Origin: Phreatobacter sp.
GTDB taxonomy: Bacteria > Pseudomonadota > Alphaproteobacteria > Rhizobiales > Phreatobacteraceae
Reading direction: 5' to 3'
NCBI GenBank assembly: GCA_019749835.1
Contig: JAIEPJ010000036.1
Coordinates: 27,923 to 91,922 of the forward strand
DNA length: 64,000 nucleotides
Part shown: positions 20,827 to 32,400 of the stretch, in pieces
Position numbering within the stretch: position 1 is the stretch's first letter
Layout: the number at the start of each line of letters is the position of its first letter
Notes under the pieces: model-generated
Databases searched by the model: none
Told to the model about the DNA's origin: nothing
The model's input: only the letters and a program-made list of their open reading frames with translations
Program-made: the position numbers and the translations under genes

Positions 20827-21909
20827 TCAAGCGGGTGACGGAAGGGCCCTCAAAAGCCCGTCGGACGAAGCGAGGGTCGCCGCCTTGAACAGCGACCCCA
20901 TGCCGGCAGGGGCGGGATCGACCAGCCGCTCGACGCCTGCCCGCAGGGTCTCGAATGCGTCCGGGCGGCTTTGCGCCAGCCGCTCGGCTCTCTCTCGCAG
21001 CCCGAGCCCGAAGAGCAGGGCGCGCTGGCTCTTCGGCGCGCCGGCGCACAGGCCCGAGGCAACGGCGGCTGCCGCGAAAGCCTCGAAATCGACGTGGGCG
21101 GTGATGTCCGCCTCTCCCGGCGCGGCCAGGGGATCGGTGAAGCGATGGGCCTGCACCGCCTGCAGCGTCTCGCCATGGGCCGATGCGACATGGCCGTAAT
21201 CGATGAAGAGGCCCGCGAGAGGGGCACGCCTGGCGGCGAGGCTCGCCGCGAGGTGATGGAAGGCCGGACAGATCTCGACGACCGCTCCTGGCTCTCCCTG
21301 GCGGAGCGCGGCGGGGATGAGCGCTTGCGGCACGGGATCGCGGGCAAGACCGAAGGCGAGCGCTCCGTCGACGAGCCCGACCACACGCTCGCGCCATCCC
21401 GTTGCCGTCATGACGAACTGCCGGATCGGCAAGGCGTCGAGGAACTCGTTGGCGACGAGAATGCCGGGCCCGGGCGGGACGGTCGAGAGGTCCCGATGCC
21501 AGGTCATGGGCACATTGGCGGCCGCCAGCACGTCCCGCTGCCGCGCCGCGAGCCGATCCGAGGTCTCGACCATATGAACCGCCAGCGCGGTACGAAAGGT
21601 CGGCAGCGCCTCGGCCGCCCGCAGCAGGTCTGCCATCAGCGTGCCGCGCCCCGGTCCGAATTCGACCAGGGCGACAGCCTGCGGCCGGCCCATGGCCTCC
21701 CAGGCGCTGGCCGCCCAGATACCCATCAACTCGCCGAAGATCTGGGACATCTCCGGCGCCGTGACGAAATCGCCCGCCGGACCGAACGGGTCGCGCGTCA
21801 TGTAATAGCCGTGGCGCGGGTGACCGAGCGCCAGCGCCATGAAACGGTCGACGGGCAGGGGCCCTTCACTGGCGATGAGCGCCTTCAGCTCCGCCGCCAG
21901 CGGCGTCAT
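20827..21909 (-). CDS. Class I SAM-dependent methyltransferase, MidA/NDUFAF7 family
   Basis: GHPRHGYYMTRDPFGPAGDFVTAPEMSQIFGELMGIW, VEFGPGRGTLMADLLRA. Confidence 0.9.
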   Translation of the reverse strand: MTPLAAELKALIASEGPLPVDRFMALALGHPRHGYYMTRDPFGPAGDFVTAPEMSQIFGELMGIWAASAWEAMGRPQAVALVEFGPGRGTLMADLLRAAEALPTFRTALAVHMVETSDRLAARQRDVLAAANVPMTWHRDLSTVPPGPGILVANEFLDALPIRQFVMTATGWRERVVGLVDGALAFGLARDPVPQALIPAALRQGEPGAVVEICPAFHHLAASLAARRAPLAGLFIDYGHVASAHGETLQAVQAHRFTDPLAAPGEADITAHVDFEAFAAAAVASGLCAGAPKSQRALLFGLGLRERAERLAQSRPDAFETLRAGVERLVDPAPAGMGSLFKAATLASSDGLLRALPSPA

Positions 21910-22721
21910 GCCGGCTGGCGCCGCGATCTGAGCACCAGCCAGAGGCCAACGGCGATCAGCGGCACCGACAGCAGCTGGCCCATGGTGGCGCCGGCGAAGA
22001 GGAAGCCGAGTTGCGGATCGGGCTGGCGGAACAGCTCGCCGAAGGACCGCGCGAGGCCGTAGCCGATGCCGAAACAGCCGGCGAGCAGGCCCGGCCGCTT
22101 CAGGCCGCCGGAGCGCGCGATGAGGAGCAGCACCGCGAAGAGCAGCAGGCCCTCGGTCAGCGCCTGGTAGATCTGGCTGGGATGGCGCGGCTCCGGTCCG
22201 GCGCCGGGAAAGATGATGCCCCAGGGAACGTCGGTGACGCGGCCCCAGAGCTCCGGCTTGATGAAATTGGCGAGCCGGCCGAGCGCGATGCCGATCGGCG
22301 CGACGATGGCGGCGAGGTCGATCAGCGGCAGGAGGGGCAGGGAATTGCGCCGCGCGAAGATGAGGAGGCCGACGACAGCCCCGACGATGCCGCCATGGAA
22401 GGCCATGCCGCCCTCCCAGACCGCCAGGATCGCCGCCGGGTTGGCGAGGTAATAATCGAGATTGTAGACGAAGACGAAGGCGAGGCGGCCACCGAGAATG
22501 CCGGCGAGGGCCGCCCAGACGATGGCGTCGTCGATGACGGCGGGGGCAAAGGGTGCCCTGCCTGCGGGCCAGAGGCGATCTGTCGCGACGAGCCTCTTGG
22601 CCAGCCACCAGCCGAACAGGAAGCCGCCGATATAGGCCAGCGCGTACCAGCGGATTGCCAGTGGTCCGACGGCGATCAGAACCGGGTCGATGACGGGAAA
22701 GGGCAGGGCGAGGAGAGCCAT
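21906..22721 (-). CDS. lgt: Prolipoprotein diacylglyceryl transferase
   Basis: AIRWYALAYIGGFLFGWWLA, GGMAFHGGIVGAVVG, GRLANFIKPELWGRVTDVPWGIIFPGAG; ATGA overlap with midA-like gene. Confidence 0.95.
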   Translation of the reverse strand: MALLALPFPVIDPVLIAVGPLAIRWYALAYIGGFLFGWWLAKRLVATDRLWPAGRAPFAPAVIDDAIVWAALAGILGGRLAFVFVYNLDYYLANPAAILAVWEGGMAFHGGIVGAVVGLLIFARRNSLPLLPLIDLAAIVAPIGIALGRLANFIKPELWGRVTDVPWGIIFPGAGPEPRHPSQIYQALTEGLLLFAVLLLIARSGGLKRPGLLAGCFGIGYGLARSFGELFRQPDPQLGFLFAGATMGQLLSVPLIAVGLWLVLRSRRQPA

Positions 22722-22825
22722 GGCCGGGGTTTGCCCGCGCCGGCCGGGAAGGTCAAGCAGCCCCCGCCGGCTCTTGCGCTGCGGCCGCGCCGACCCCATA
22801 CCCTCAGCAACAGCGGAGAGATCCC

Positions 22826-23080
22826 ATGACCCAGACCAGCGACCGCATCGCCGACGAGTTCGCCAAGTTCATGACCGACGCCGCGGGCTTCGCCCAGGGC
22901 ATGAAGCGTGAGGCCGACACTTTCGTGAAGACCCAGGCCGAGCGGCTGCTGCGCGACATGGACCTGCCCAGCCGCGAAGAATTCGAGGCCGTGCGCGACA
23001 TGGCGGTCAAGGCCCGCGAGGAGAACGAGGCGCTGAAGGCCCGCATTGAAGCACTGGAAGCCCGGCTGTCCGCTGGGTGA
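22826..23080 (+). CDS. UbiK/BMFP accessory factor family protein
   Basis: 84-aa coiled-coil ending EFEAVRDMAVKAREENEALKARIEALEARL. Confidence 0.85.
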   Translation: MTQTSDRIADEFAKFMTDAAGFAQGMKREADTFVKTQAERLLRDMDLPSREEFEAVRDMAVKAREENEALKARIEALEARLSAG

Positions 23081-23188
23081 TCCCCAGCGGAACGCCCTGC
23101 AGCCAGCAACCGCGTCAGGTGGCGGGTCCCGAAGAACCTAGGTCGGGATCGTGGAGAGCCGGACTCCGGAAGCGGCGGCGACAGTGCA

Positions 23189-24079
23189 TCAGCCCGGCCA
23201 GCGCTGCGCCTTGGAGACGAGGAAGTCGCGGAACACCTGCACGCGGGCGACCGACTTCAGCTCCTCGGGATAGACGAACCAGGCGTCGAGAACCGGCATT
23301 TCCTCGTCGTCGAGGATCTGCACCAGGCCCGAGCCGTCGCGGATGAGATAATCGGGCAGCACCGCGATGCCGATGCCGTTCTCCACCGCCGCCACCAGCC
23401 CCGAAATATTGTTGATCGTCATGGCGAAGGAGCGCGGGACCATGCCGTTGCGGCCCGCCGTCGACAGCCAGGTAACGTTCTGCATGTAATTGGGCGCGCG
23501 CCCGCCGAAGGCGAGGAGGCGGTGGCCGTCGAGTTCGTTGGCGTTCTTCGGCGATCCGTGGCGCTTCAGATAGTCGGACGAGGCGAAGGCGTGGAACTTG
23601 ATCTGGAACAGCTTGCGCTGGATCAGGTCCGGCTGAACCGGTTGGCGCACGCGGATGCCGACATCGGCCTCGCGCATCGACAGGTCGAGCTCCTCGTCGG
23701 TGAGGATCATCTTGATCTGGATGTCGGGATAGAGGTCGAGGAACTCGCCGAGGCGCGGCGCCAGCCAGGCGGTGCCGAGGCCTACGGTGGTCGTCACCTT
23801 CAGCTCGCCGTTGGGACGCTCCTTCGAATCCGTCAGCTTGATCTTGGCGCTCTCGAGCTTCATCAGCACGTCTTGAGCCGTGTGGTAGAGCAATTCGCCC
23901 TGTTCGGTCAGCACAAGGCCGCGGGCATGGCGGTGGAACAGCGGAACCTTGAGGTCCTGCTCCAGCGACGATACCTGGCGGGATACGGCCGACTGCGACA
24001 GCCCCAGCGTATCGGCCGCATGGGTAAAGCTGCCCGCTGCCGCAGCGGCGTGGAAAATCCTCAGCTTGTCCCAGTCCAT
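23189..24079 (-). CDS. LysR-family transcriptional regulator
   Basis: DWDKLRIFHAAAAAGSFTHAADTLGLSQSAVSRQVSSLEQDLKVPLFHRHARGLVLTEQGE. Confidence 0.92.
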   Translation of the reverse strand: MDWDKLRIFHAAAAAGSFTHAADTLGLSQSAVSRQVSSLEQDLKVPLFHRHARGLVLTEQGELLYHTAQDVLMKLESAKIKLTDSKERPNGELKVTTTVGLGTAWLAPRLGEFLDLYPDIQIKMILTDEELDLSMREADVGIRVRQPVQPDLIQRKLFQIKFHAFASSDYLKRHGSPKNANELDGHRLLAFGGRAPNYMQNVTWLSTAGRNGMVPRSFAMTINNISGLVAAVENGIGIAVLPDYLIRDGSGLVQILDDEEMPVLDAWFVYPEELKSVARVQVFRDFLVSKAQRWPG

Positions 24080-24112
24080 CGAAGTCTCCCGGAGGCGGCT
24101 GCTGTGTCCGTC

Positions 24113-25075
<963 letters not shown>

Positions 25076-25514
25076 GATGTCCGGCCGGGAAGCTCGAAGA
25101 CGGCGCTGAAAACGCCCAACAGGCCGATAATCTGGAACAGCTATGCGCTTGGCGCAAGGCTCATTCCACTGACTTCATCATCTTGTCAACGAAATGGATT
25201 GATGGGACGGCTCACAAATCTGAATGAGATGCATCGCATGGCGATACTGCCGGGGCGTCTTGCGATGCAGCCTTGAGGGCCTGGTTGGGTGCCGAGGTGG
25301 GGACCCGTCCCTGGGGGGATGGGGCAGGCGACCGCCGCCGCCGCACACTCCGACAGCCAGTTTGCCGTTGCGTGGCAGCCCTTGTCCATGCGCGGCAGTG
25401 ACGCTGGTCCCCGCCTCATGCTCCCGAATGCGGCGGCGCACGCGAAATTTTGTTGCGCAAAATGGGGGTCTGGGCTATCCGGCTGAAACACTCGCGACCG
25501 TGGAGACCTGCCCC

Positions 25515-25994
25515 GTGAAGGCCCGCCTGGACGCCATCGACTGGAAGATTCTGCGAGAACTCCAGTCCGACGGACGGATGACCAATGTGGAATTGGCGAG
25601 CCGTGTCGGGATATCCGCGCCGCCCTGCCTGAGGCGCGTGCGCGCGCTGGAGGAGATGGGCGTCATCCGCGGCTATCGCGCGCTGCTGGCAAGCGAGAAG
25701 CTCGGCTACGGCGTCACCGTCTTCGCCATGGTGCATCTGGCGAGCCAGGCCGAGGCCGACCTCAACGCCTTCGCCGAGCGAGTCCGCCACTGGCCGGTCA
25801 TCCGCGAATGCCACACGGTCTCGGGCGATTTCGACTTCGTGATGAAATGCGTGGCGCCGGACCTGGCGAGCTTCCAGCATTTCGTCTCCGATCTCACCGC
25901 GACGCCCAATGTGCGCAACGTGCGCACCGTCCTGACGCTCGGCCAGGTGAAGGACGAGGCGGCGGTGCCTTTGGAGATCGCGCCTGCCGCATGA
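25515..25994 (+). CDS. Lrp/AsnC-family transcriptional regulator
   Basis: LDAIDWKILRELQSDGRMTNVELASRVGISAPPCLRRVRALEEMGVIRGYRALL; GTG start preferred over the long upstream ORF extension. Confidence 0.88.
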   Translation: MKARLDAIDWKILRELQSDGRMTNVELASRVGISAPPCLRRVRALEEMGVIRGYRALLASEKLGYGVTVFAMVHLASQAEADLNAFAERVRHWPVIRECHTVSGDFDFVMKCVAPDLASFQHFVSDLTATPNVRNVRTVLTLGQVKDEAAVPLEIAPAA

Positions 25995-26037
25995 GGGCGC
26001 GCGCGAGGGCCGGGGACCGAACAGCACGGATGCCACG

Positions 26038-26937
26038 ATGACGACGACCCTCGCCGACCCGGGTGACCGCCTGTCGATCGCCCTGCCGGACGGCGCCATG
26101 TCCGGCCTGCGCTGGGGTCCGGCGCGGATGCTGCCCGATCTCGTCTTTCTCCATGCCAACGGCTTCAATGCCGCGACCTATGCGCCGCTGCTGGCGCCCC
26201 TCGCGACCGGCCATGCCGTCGTCGCGCTCGACATGCGCGGGCACGGATGGTCGACCCTGCCGGCAGAACCGGCGCGGATGACCAACTGGAACGCCTATGC
26301 GGACGATCTCGTCGCGGTTCTCGACCGGATCGTGCCCGCGGGCGGGCGTCCGCCCCTCCTTGCCGGCCATTCGATGGGAGCGGTGGCAGCGCTGCTGGCG
26401 GCGGTGCGCCGGCCGGGCCGCGTGCGCGGCCTCGTCCTCCTCGACCCGGTGATGATGCATCCCTGGCTCTGGCTCTTCGCACGCACGCCCTGGGGCGCGG
26501 CCCGCCTGCGCGGTTCCGATCTCGCCGTCGGTGCGGCCAAGCGCCGCGCCGTCTTTCCCGCCCGGGAGGATGCAATCGCCACCTACCGCACCCGCAAGAC
26601 CTTCGCCTCTTGGCAGCCCGGTTTCCTCGAGGGCTATGTCGCCGGCGGCTTCGTCGATGATCCCGAGGGCGTCCGGCTCGCCTGTGCCCCGGCCTGGGAG
26701 GCCGCCAATTTCGCCTCGCAGACCCAAAATCCCTGGGGGGCGCTGAAGCGGGTGCGGGTGCCGGTCAAAATCCTCGCCGGCAGCATCCGCTCCACTGTCT
26801 ATGGCGGCGCAGACCGCATCGCCCGGGTCGCACCCCACATCCCCGTCGAGACGCTGGCGGACGGTTCGCACTTCTTCCCGATGGAGCGCCCCGACCGCGT
26901 TCGTGACGTGCTCCGCGAGACGCTCGCGCAGTCGTGA
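26038..26937 (+). CDS. Alpha/beta hydrolase
   Basis: FLHANGFNAATYAPLL, GHSMGAVAALLAAVRRP. Confidence 0.88.
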   Translation: MTTTLADPGDRLSIALPDGAMSGLRWGPARMLPDLVFLHANGFNAATYAPLLAPLATGHAVVALDMRGHGWSTLPAEPARMTNWNAYADDLVAVLDRIVPAGGRPPLLAGHSMGAVAALLAAVRRPGRVRGLVLLDPVMMHPWLWLFARTPWGAARLRGSDLAVGAAKRRAVFPAREDAIATYRTRKTFASWQPGFLEGYVAGGFVDDPEGVRLACAPAWEAANFASQTQNPWGALKRVRVPVKILAGSIRSTVYGGADRIARVAPHIPVETLADGSHFFPMERPDRVRDVLRETLAQS

Positions 26938-27054
26938 TCGGCCGTTTGTTTTCGTGATCGCGTCATCAAAACTTTAGCCATGTTTTTCGCCTAGGGATGC
27001 TGCAGTGCAAAAGCGCCGACGCATACGGCCCCCGTCCCTCAAGCTCTGGTCTCC

Positions 27055-28254
27055 ATGTCCGCCCATTTGTCCTTCGGCTCCTGGTTCTGGCTCGGCGCGT
27101 CACCGAAAGCCCCGGTGCGTGTGGAGAGGGACGTTCGCGTCGATGTGTTCCGCGGCCTCGCTCTCCTGATCATCTTCATCGACCATGTCGCAGGCAATGT
27201 GCTGATCCGCGTCACCCCGACCTCTCTCGGTTTTTCCGACGCAGCGGAATATTTCGTGCTGCTCGCCGGCTTCTCGGCGGCGCTCGCCTACGGCACGGTG
27301 ATGGACCGGCGCAGCCTGGTGACCGGCACCGCCCAGATCGTCGCCCGCATCTGGAAGCTCTACCTCGCCCATCTCGGGCTCTTCGTTTTCACCGCCGTGG
27401 CCGTGGCCTTCATGGCCGTGCGCTTCGGCAACCCGCTCTACTACGAGCATGTCGCGATCCTGCCCTTCTTCCAGGACCCGGCCACGACGCTGCTGCAGAC
27501 CGTCGCACTCGTCTTCCTGCCGAATTATCTCGACATCCTGCCGCTCTACATCGTGTTGCTGGCCATGCTGCCGCTGCTCTGGCTGCTGGCGCGCGTCGCG
27601 CCGGCCCTGGCGCTCGCCGCCTCGGCGGGTCTCTACGGCGCCGCCTGGATGCTGGAACTCGCCATCCCCAACATGTCCACCGGCGGCGTCTGGTTCTTCA
27701 ATCCCTTCGCCTGGCAGTTGATCTTCACCGTCGGACTGGTCGCAGGCCAGGCCGTTCTGCGCGGCGTGGCGCTGCCGCGCTCGCCGTTCATTACGGCCGC
27801 CGCCAGCGCCGTCGTGCTCTTCGGTCTCGTCAGCGCCGCGCCCTGGGCCGTCATCGCCGGTATGGAAGGCCTGATCCTGCCCGACGACTGGCGGCTCGAC
27901 CTCGACAAGACCAATCTGTCGCTGTGGCGCTTCGCCCACGCCCTGTCGCTGGCCTATCTGATCGCCGCCCATGTGCCGCGCACGGCGGCCTGGCTCGGTT
28001 CGGCGGTGGCGCGCCAGCTTGAGCAGGCCGGCCGCCATTCGCTTCCGCTCTTCTGCTTCGGCATCATCCTGTCGCTGCTCGGAACCTTTGCCCTCACCGA
28101 GATTGGCCGAGGCCCCGTCATGCAGGTCGCCGTCAATGTCGTGGGCATTACCCTCTTGCTCGCCACGGCGACTGTGCTTGAATGGTATCGTGGTGCAACA
28201 GCAAAGGCGCCGGCCAAGGCTCTGCCAGGCGTCGGCGAGGTAAAGGCGGCGTGA
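27055..28254 (+). CDS. OpgC-family membrane protein
   Basis: RDVRVDVFRGLALLIIFIDHVAGNVLIRVTPTSLGFSDAAEYFVLLAGFSAALAYG; multiple TM segments. Confidence 0.88.
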   Translation: MSAHLSFGSWFWLGASPKAPVRVERDVRVDVFRGLALLIIFIDHVAGNVLIRVTPTSLGFSDAAEYFVLLAGFSAALAYGTVMDRRSLVTGTAQIVARIWKLYLAHLGLFVFTAVAVAFMAVRFGNPLYYEHVAILPFFQDPATTLLQTVALVFLPNYLDILPLYIVLLAMLPLLWLLARVAPALALAASAGLYGAAWMLELAIPNMSTGGVWFFNPFAWQLIFTVGLVAGQAVLRGVALPRSPFITAAASAVVLFGLVSAAPWAVIAGMEGLILPDDWRLDLDKTNLSLWRFAHALSLAYLIAAHVPRTAAWLGSAVARQLEQAGRHSLPLFCFGIILSLLGTFALTEIGRGPVMQVAVNVVGITLLLATATVLEWYRGATAKAPAKALPGVGEVKAA

Positions 28255-29039
28255 CACACACCCGGTCCATCCGGTTTCTCGGAGCCTGCCTGGCTCTGGT
28301 GGCTCTCGCGGGCCAGCCGGCCCTGGGCACCGGTGGCCGTCTGCCGGTGGATGCGACCTGCACCGTGCCGGAACCGCTGCGCGGCTTCGCTGCCGATCTG
28401 CCCCTTGCCCGTGCCGCCATCGCTGATGGCCAGAAGCTCACCATCGTCGCACTGGGCTCGTCCTCGACGCTGGGCTCGGGAGCCTCTTCGGAGGAGCGCT
28501 CCTATCCGACCGTGCTGCGCAAGGAATTGGCGCATCTGCTACCCGGCCATGAGATCGAGGTCGTCAATGCCGGCGTTGGCGGCAATTCCGCCCAGCAGAT
28601 GTATCAGCGCATCGATGCCGACGTGCTGTCCGAGCAGCCGCGCCTTGTCATCTGGCAGACCGGTGTCTTCGATGCGATCAACGATATCGGCATCGAGAAG
28701 TTCAAGCGGATCCTGCGAAAGGGCATTGCCAAGATCCGTGACGGCGGTGCGGATGTCATGCTCGTGGACCAGTTGCCGCTGCCGCGAGCCGATCGTTTTC
28801 CGGCCTATGCCAGCTATGTCGCCGCGCTGCACGAGGTCGCCGCGGAAACCGAGACGCCGGTCTTTCGCCGCAGCGAGATGTTTGGATTCCTGATGGTGTC
28901 GGGGCGTCTGCGCATCGATCAGATGCTGCCCACCGCCGGCGATCACCTCGTCGATGGCAGCTATCACTGCCTCGGCGTCAATATCGGCCGCACCCTCGCC
29001 GAGAAACTGTCGCCGCGGGCGATCGCCACCCGTCCCTGA
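28251..29039 (+). CDS. SGNH/GDSL hydrolase family secreted protein
   Basis: GTG start overlapping opgC stop; signal peptide; [54 protein letters not shown]. Confidence 0.82.
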   Translation: MTHTRSIRFLGACLALVALAGQPALGTGGRLPVDATCTVPEPLRGFAADLPLARAAIADGQKLTIVALGSSSTLGSGASSEERSYPTVLRKELAHLLPGHEIEVVNAGVGGNSAQQMYQRIDADVLSEQPRLVIWQTGVFDAINDIGIEKFKRILRKGIAKIRDGGADVMLVDQLPLPRADRFPAYASYVAALHEVAAETETPVFRRSEMFGFLMVSGRLRIDQMLPTAGDHLVDGSYHCLGVNIGRTLAEKLSPRAIATRP

Positions 29040-29056
29040 CGGATCGCAGGCGGTGG

Positions 29057-29079
29057 CGGGATGCTCCTGGAGCATCCCG
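29057..29079. repeat. Perfect 11-bp-arm palindrome
   Basis: CGGGATGCTCC T GGAGCATCCCG just after SGNH hydrolase stop. Confidence 0.7.
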
Positions 29080-29314
29080 ATAGCAGAGGGTAACCGTCAT
29101 CGCCGACGATTCGGCTTGAAGGGGCAGGGCGCTGCCGACTCCCGAACCCCTGGGCCATGCCGCTACGCGACCTTCCCGCGAGCGCGGCGCTCTTTTCCCC
29201 TGTCATTGCCGCGTGACCGCCTTGCCGGGCGCCATCGCGGCTTCCCATCGGCGGGAAAGACGTCTATAGGGCCGCCTAATCACGCGAACCGATGTTCAGG
29301 GGATGCGGTTGCGG

Positions 29315-29349
29315 GAGGCTGGCTCGATACGGGTCCGGCCTCTTTTTTT
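29315..29349 (+). terminator. Terminator-like hairpin in carB 5' leader (possible attenuator)
   Basis: GAGGCTGG...CCGGCCTC stem (one G-U) followed by TTTTTTT, about 50 nt upstream of carB ATG. Confidence 0.55.
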
Positions 29350-29400
29350 GCGCCGCGCGGCCCCGAAGATCCAGACGAGCCTTCAAAGGGCCGGAGCCTC

Positions 29401-32400
29401 ATGCCGAAACGCACCGACATTTCCTCCATCCTGATCATCGGCGCCGGCCCGATCGTTATCGGCCAGGCCTGCGAGTTCGACTATTCGGGCACCCAGGCTG
29501 TGAAGGCGCTGAAGGAGGAGGGCTATCGGATCGTGCTGGTCAACTCCAACCCGGCGACGATCATGACCGACCCGGACATGGCGGACGCGACCTATATCGA
29601 GCCGATCACCCCGGAGATTGTCGCCAAGATCATCGAGAAGGAGCGGAACGTCCTTCCCGGTGGCTTCGCCCTGCTGCCGACCATGGGCGGCCAGACCGCC
29701 TTGAACACCGCCCTGAAACTGGAAGAGATGGGCGTTCTCGCCAAGTTCGACGTCGAGATGATCGGCGCCAAGGCCGACGCCATCGACAAGGCGGAGAACC
29801 GCGAGAGGTTCCGTCAGGCCATGGCCAAGATCGGCCTGCAGACGCCGAAGAGCCATGTCGTCCAGTCGCTCGGCGCGGCCATCGACGTGCTCGATGATAT
29901 TGGCCTGCCGGCGATCATCCGCCCGTCCTTCACCATGGGCGGCACGGGCGGCGGCATCGCCTACAACAAGGCCGAGTTCATCGAGATCTGCGAGCGTGGC
30001 CTCGATGCCTCGCCGACCACCGAGGTTCTGGTCGAGGAGAGCGTGCTCGGCTGGAAGGAATTCGAGATGGAGGTCGTCCGCGACCACGCGGACAATGCCA
30101 TCATCGTCTGTTCCATCGAGAACCTCGATCCGATGGGCGTCCACACCGGAGATTCCATCACCATCGCGCCGGCGCTGACGCTGACCGACAAGGAATACCA
30201 GATGATGCGCGACGCCTCGATCCGCGTCCTGCGCGAGATCGGGGTGGAGACCGGCGGCTCGAACGTGCAGTTCGCCGTCAATCCGGCCGACGGCCGCCTC
30301 GTCGTCATCGAGATGAACCCGCGCGTGTCGCGCTCCTCGGCGCTCGCCTCGAAGGCGACGGGTTTTCCGATCGCCAAGGTCGCGGCGAAGCTCGCCGTCG
30401 GCTACACGCTCGACGAGGTGAAGAACGACATCACCGGTGGCGCCACCCCGGCCTCCTTCGAGCCGACCATCGACTATATCGTCACCAAGGTGCCGCGCTT
30501 CGCCTTCGAGAAATTTCCCGGCGCCGACCCGGTGCTGACCACGTCCATGAAGTCGGTCGGCGAGGTCATGGCGATCGGCCGCACCTTCCAGGAATCGCTG
30601 CAGAAGGCCATGCGCGGGCTGGAAACGGGCCTCACCGGGCTCGACGAGATCGAGATCGAGGGTCTCGGCAAGGGCGACGACAAGAACGCCATCCGCGCCG
30701 CGCTCGGAACCCCGACCCCCGACCGCCTGCTCAAGGTGGTGCAGGCCATGCGCCTTGGCATCTCCAACGAGGAGATCCATTCCTATTGCCGCATCGATCC
30801 CTGGTTCCTCGAGCAGATCCGCGGCATCGTCGATGTCGAGACCGAGGTCCGTGCCAAGGGCGTGCCGAAGACCGCGGGCGCGCTGCGTCGCCTCACGGCC
30901 ATGGGTTTCTCCGATGCGCGCCTCGCCGTGCTGACCCAGAAGACCGAGGCCGAGGTCGCCAAGGCCCGCCGCGCCCTGAACGTGCGTCCCGCCTACAAGC
31001 GCATCGACACCTGCGCGGCGGAATTCGCGTCCCCGACCGCCTACATGTATTCGACCTACGAGGCTCCCTTCGGCGGCGCTCTCGCCGATGAATCGCGTCC
31101 GACCGACCGCGAGAAGATCGTCATCCTCGGCGGCGGCCCGAACCGGATCGGCCAGGGCATCGAGTTCGACTATTGCTGCTGCCATGCCTGTTTCGCGCTC
31201 TCGGACGCCGGGTTCGAGACGATCATGATCAACTGCAATCCGGAGACGGTCTCCACCGACTACGACACCTCCGACCGGCTCTATTTCGAGAGCCTGACGG
31301 CCGAGGACGTCATCGAGATCCTCGAGCGGGAGAAGCAGAACGGCACGCTCAAGGGCGTCATCGTCCAGTTCGGCGGCCAGACGCCGCTGAAGCTCGCCCG
31401 CGCGCTGGAAGATGCCGGCATCCCCATCCTCGGCACCTCGCCGGATGCCATCGACCTCGCCGAGGACCGCGACCGCTTCAAGCGTCTCCTCGACAAGCTC
31501 GGCCTCAAGCAGCCGAAGAACGGCATTGCCTATTCGGTCGAACAGGCTCGCCTGATCGCCGGCGAGCTCGGCTATCCCCTGGTCGTGCGGCCCTCCTACG
31601 TGCTCGGCGGCCGCGCCATGCAGATCATCCGCGAAGAGGGCCAGCTCGGCGACTATCTCCTCGGCACGCTGCCCGAACTGGTGCCGGCCGACGTCAAGGC
31701 CCGCTATCCCAACGACAAGACCGGCCAGATCAACACCGTCCTCGGCAAGAATCCGCTGCTCTTTGACCGCTACCTGTCCGATGCCATCGAGGTGGACGTC
31801 GACTGCCTTGCCGACGGCAAGACCAGCTATGTCGCGGGCATCATGGAACATATCGAGGAGGCGGGCATCCATTCCGGCGACAGCGCCTGCTCGCTGCCAC
31901 CCTATTCGCTGCCCGATTCCATGCTCGCCGAACTGGAGCGCCAGACCAAGGCGCTGGCCCTCGCACTCGATGTCGGCGGCCTGATGAACGTCCAGTACGC
32001 CATCAAGGACGGCGACATCTACGTGCTTGAGGTCAATCCGCGCGCCTCCCGCACGGTGCCCTTCGTCGCCAAGGTGGTGGGTGAGCCGATCGCCAAGATT
32101 GCCTCGCGCATCATGGCGGGCGAGAGCCTGGCCTCCTTTGGTCTGAAGCCGAAGGTCCTCGACCATGTCGGTGTCAAGGAGGCCGTGTTCCCCTTCGCCC
32201 GCTTCCCCGGTGTCGACGTGCTGCTCGGACCCGAAATGCGCTCGACCGGCGAGGTCATGGGCCTCGACAGGACCTTCGCCACCGCCTTCGCCAAGAGCCA
32301 GCTCGGGGCAGGGACCATCGTTCCGGTCTCCGGAACGGTCTTCGTCTCGGTGCGCGACGACGACAAGCCGCGCATCCTCGAAGCCATCCGCATGCTGCAC

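Noticed and set aside
25224-25514. N-terminal extension of the Lrp-type ORF
   Set aside because: Low-complexity translation; Lrp homology begins at the GTG at 25515, and the upstream part overlaps likely regulatory DNA
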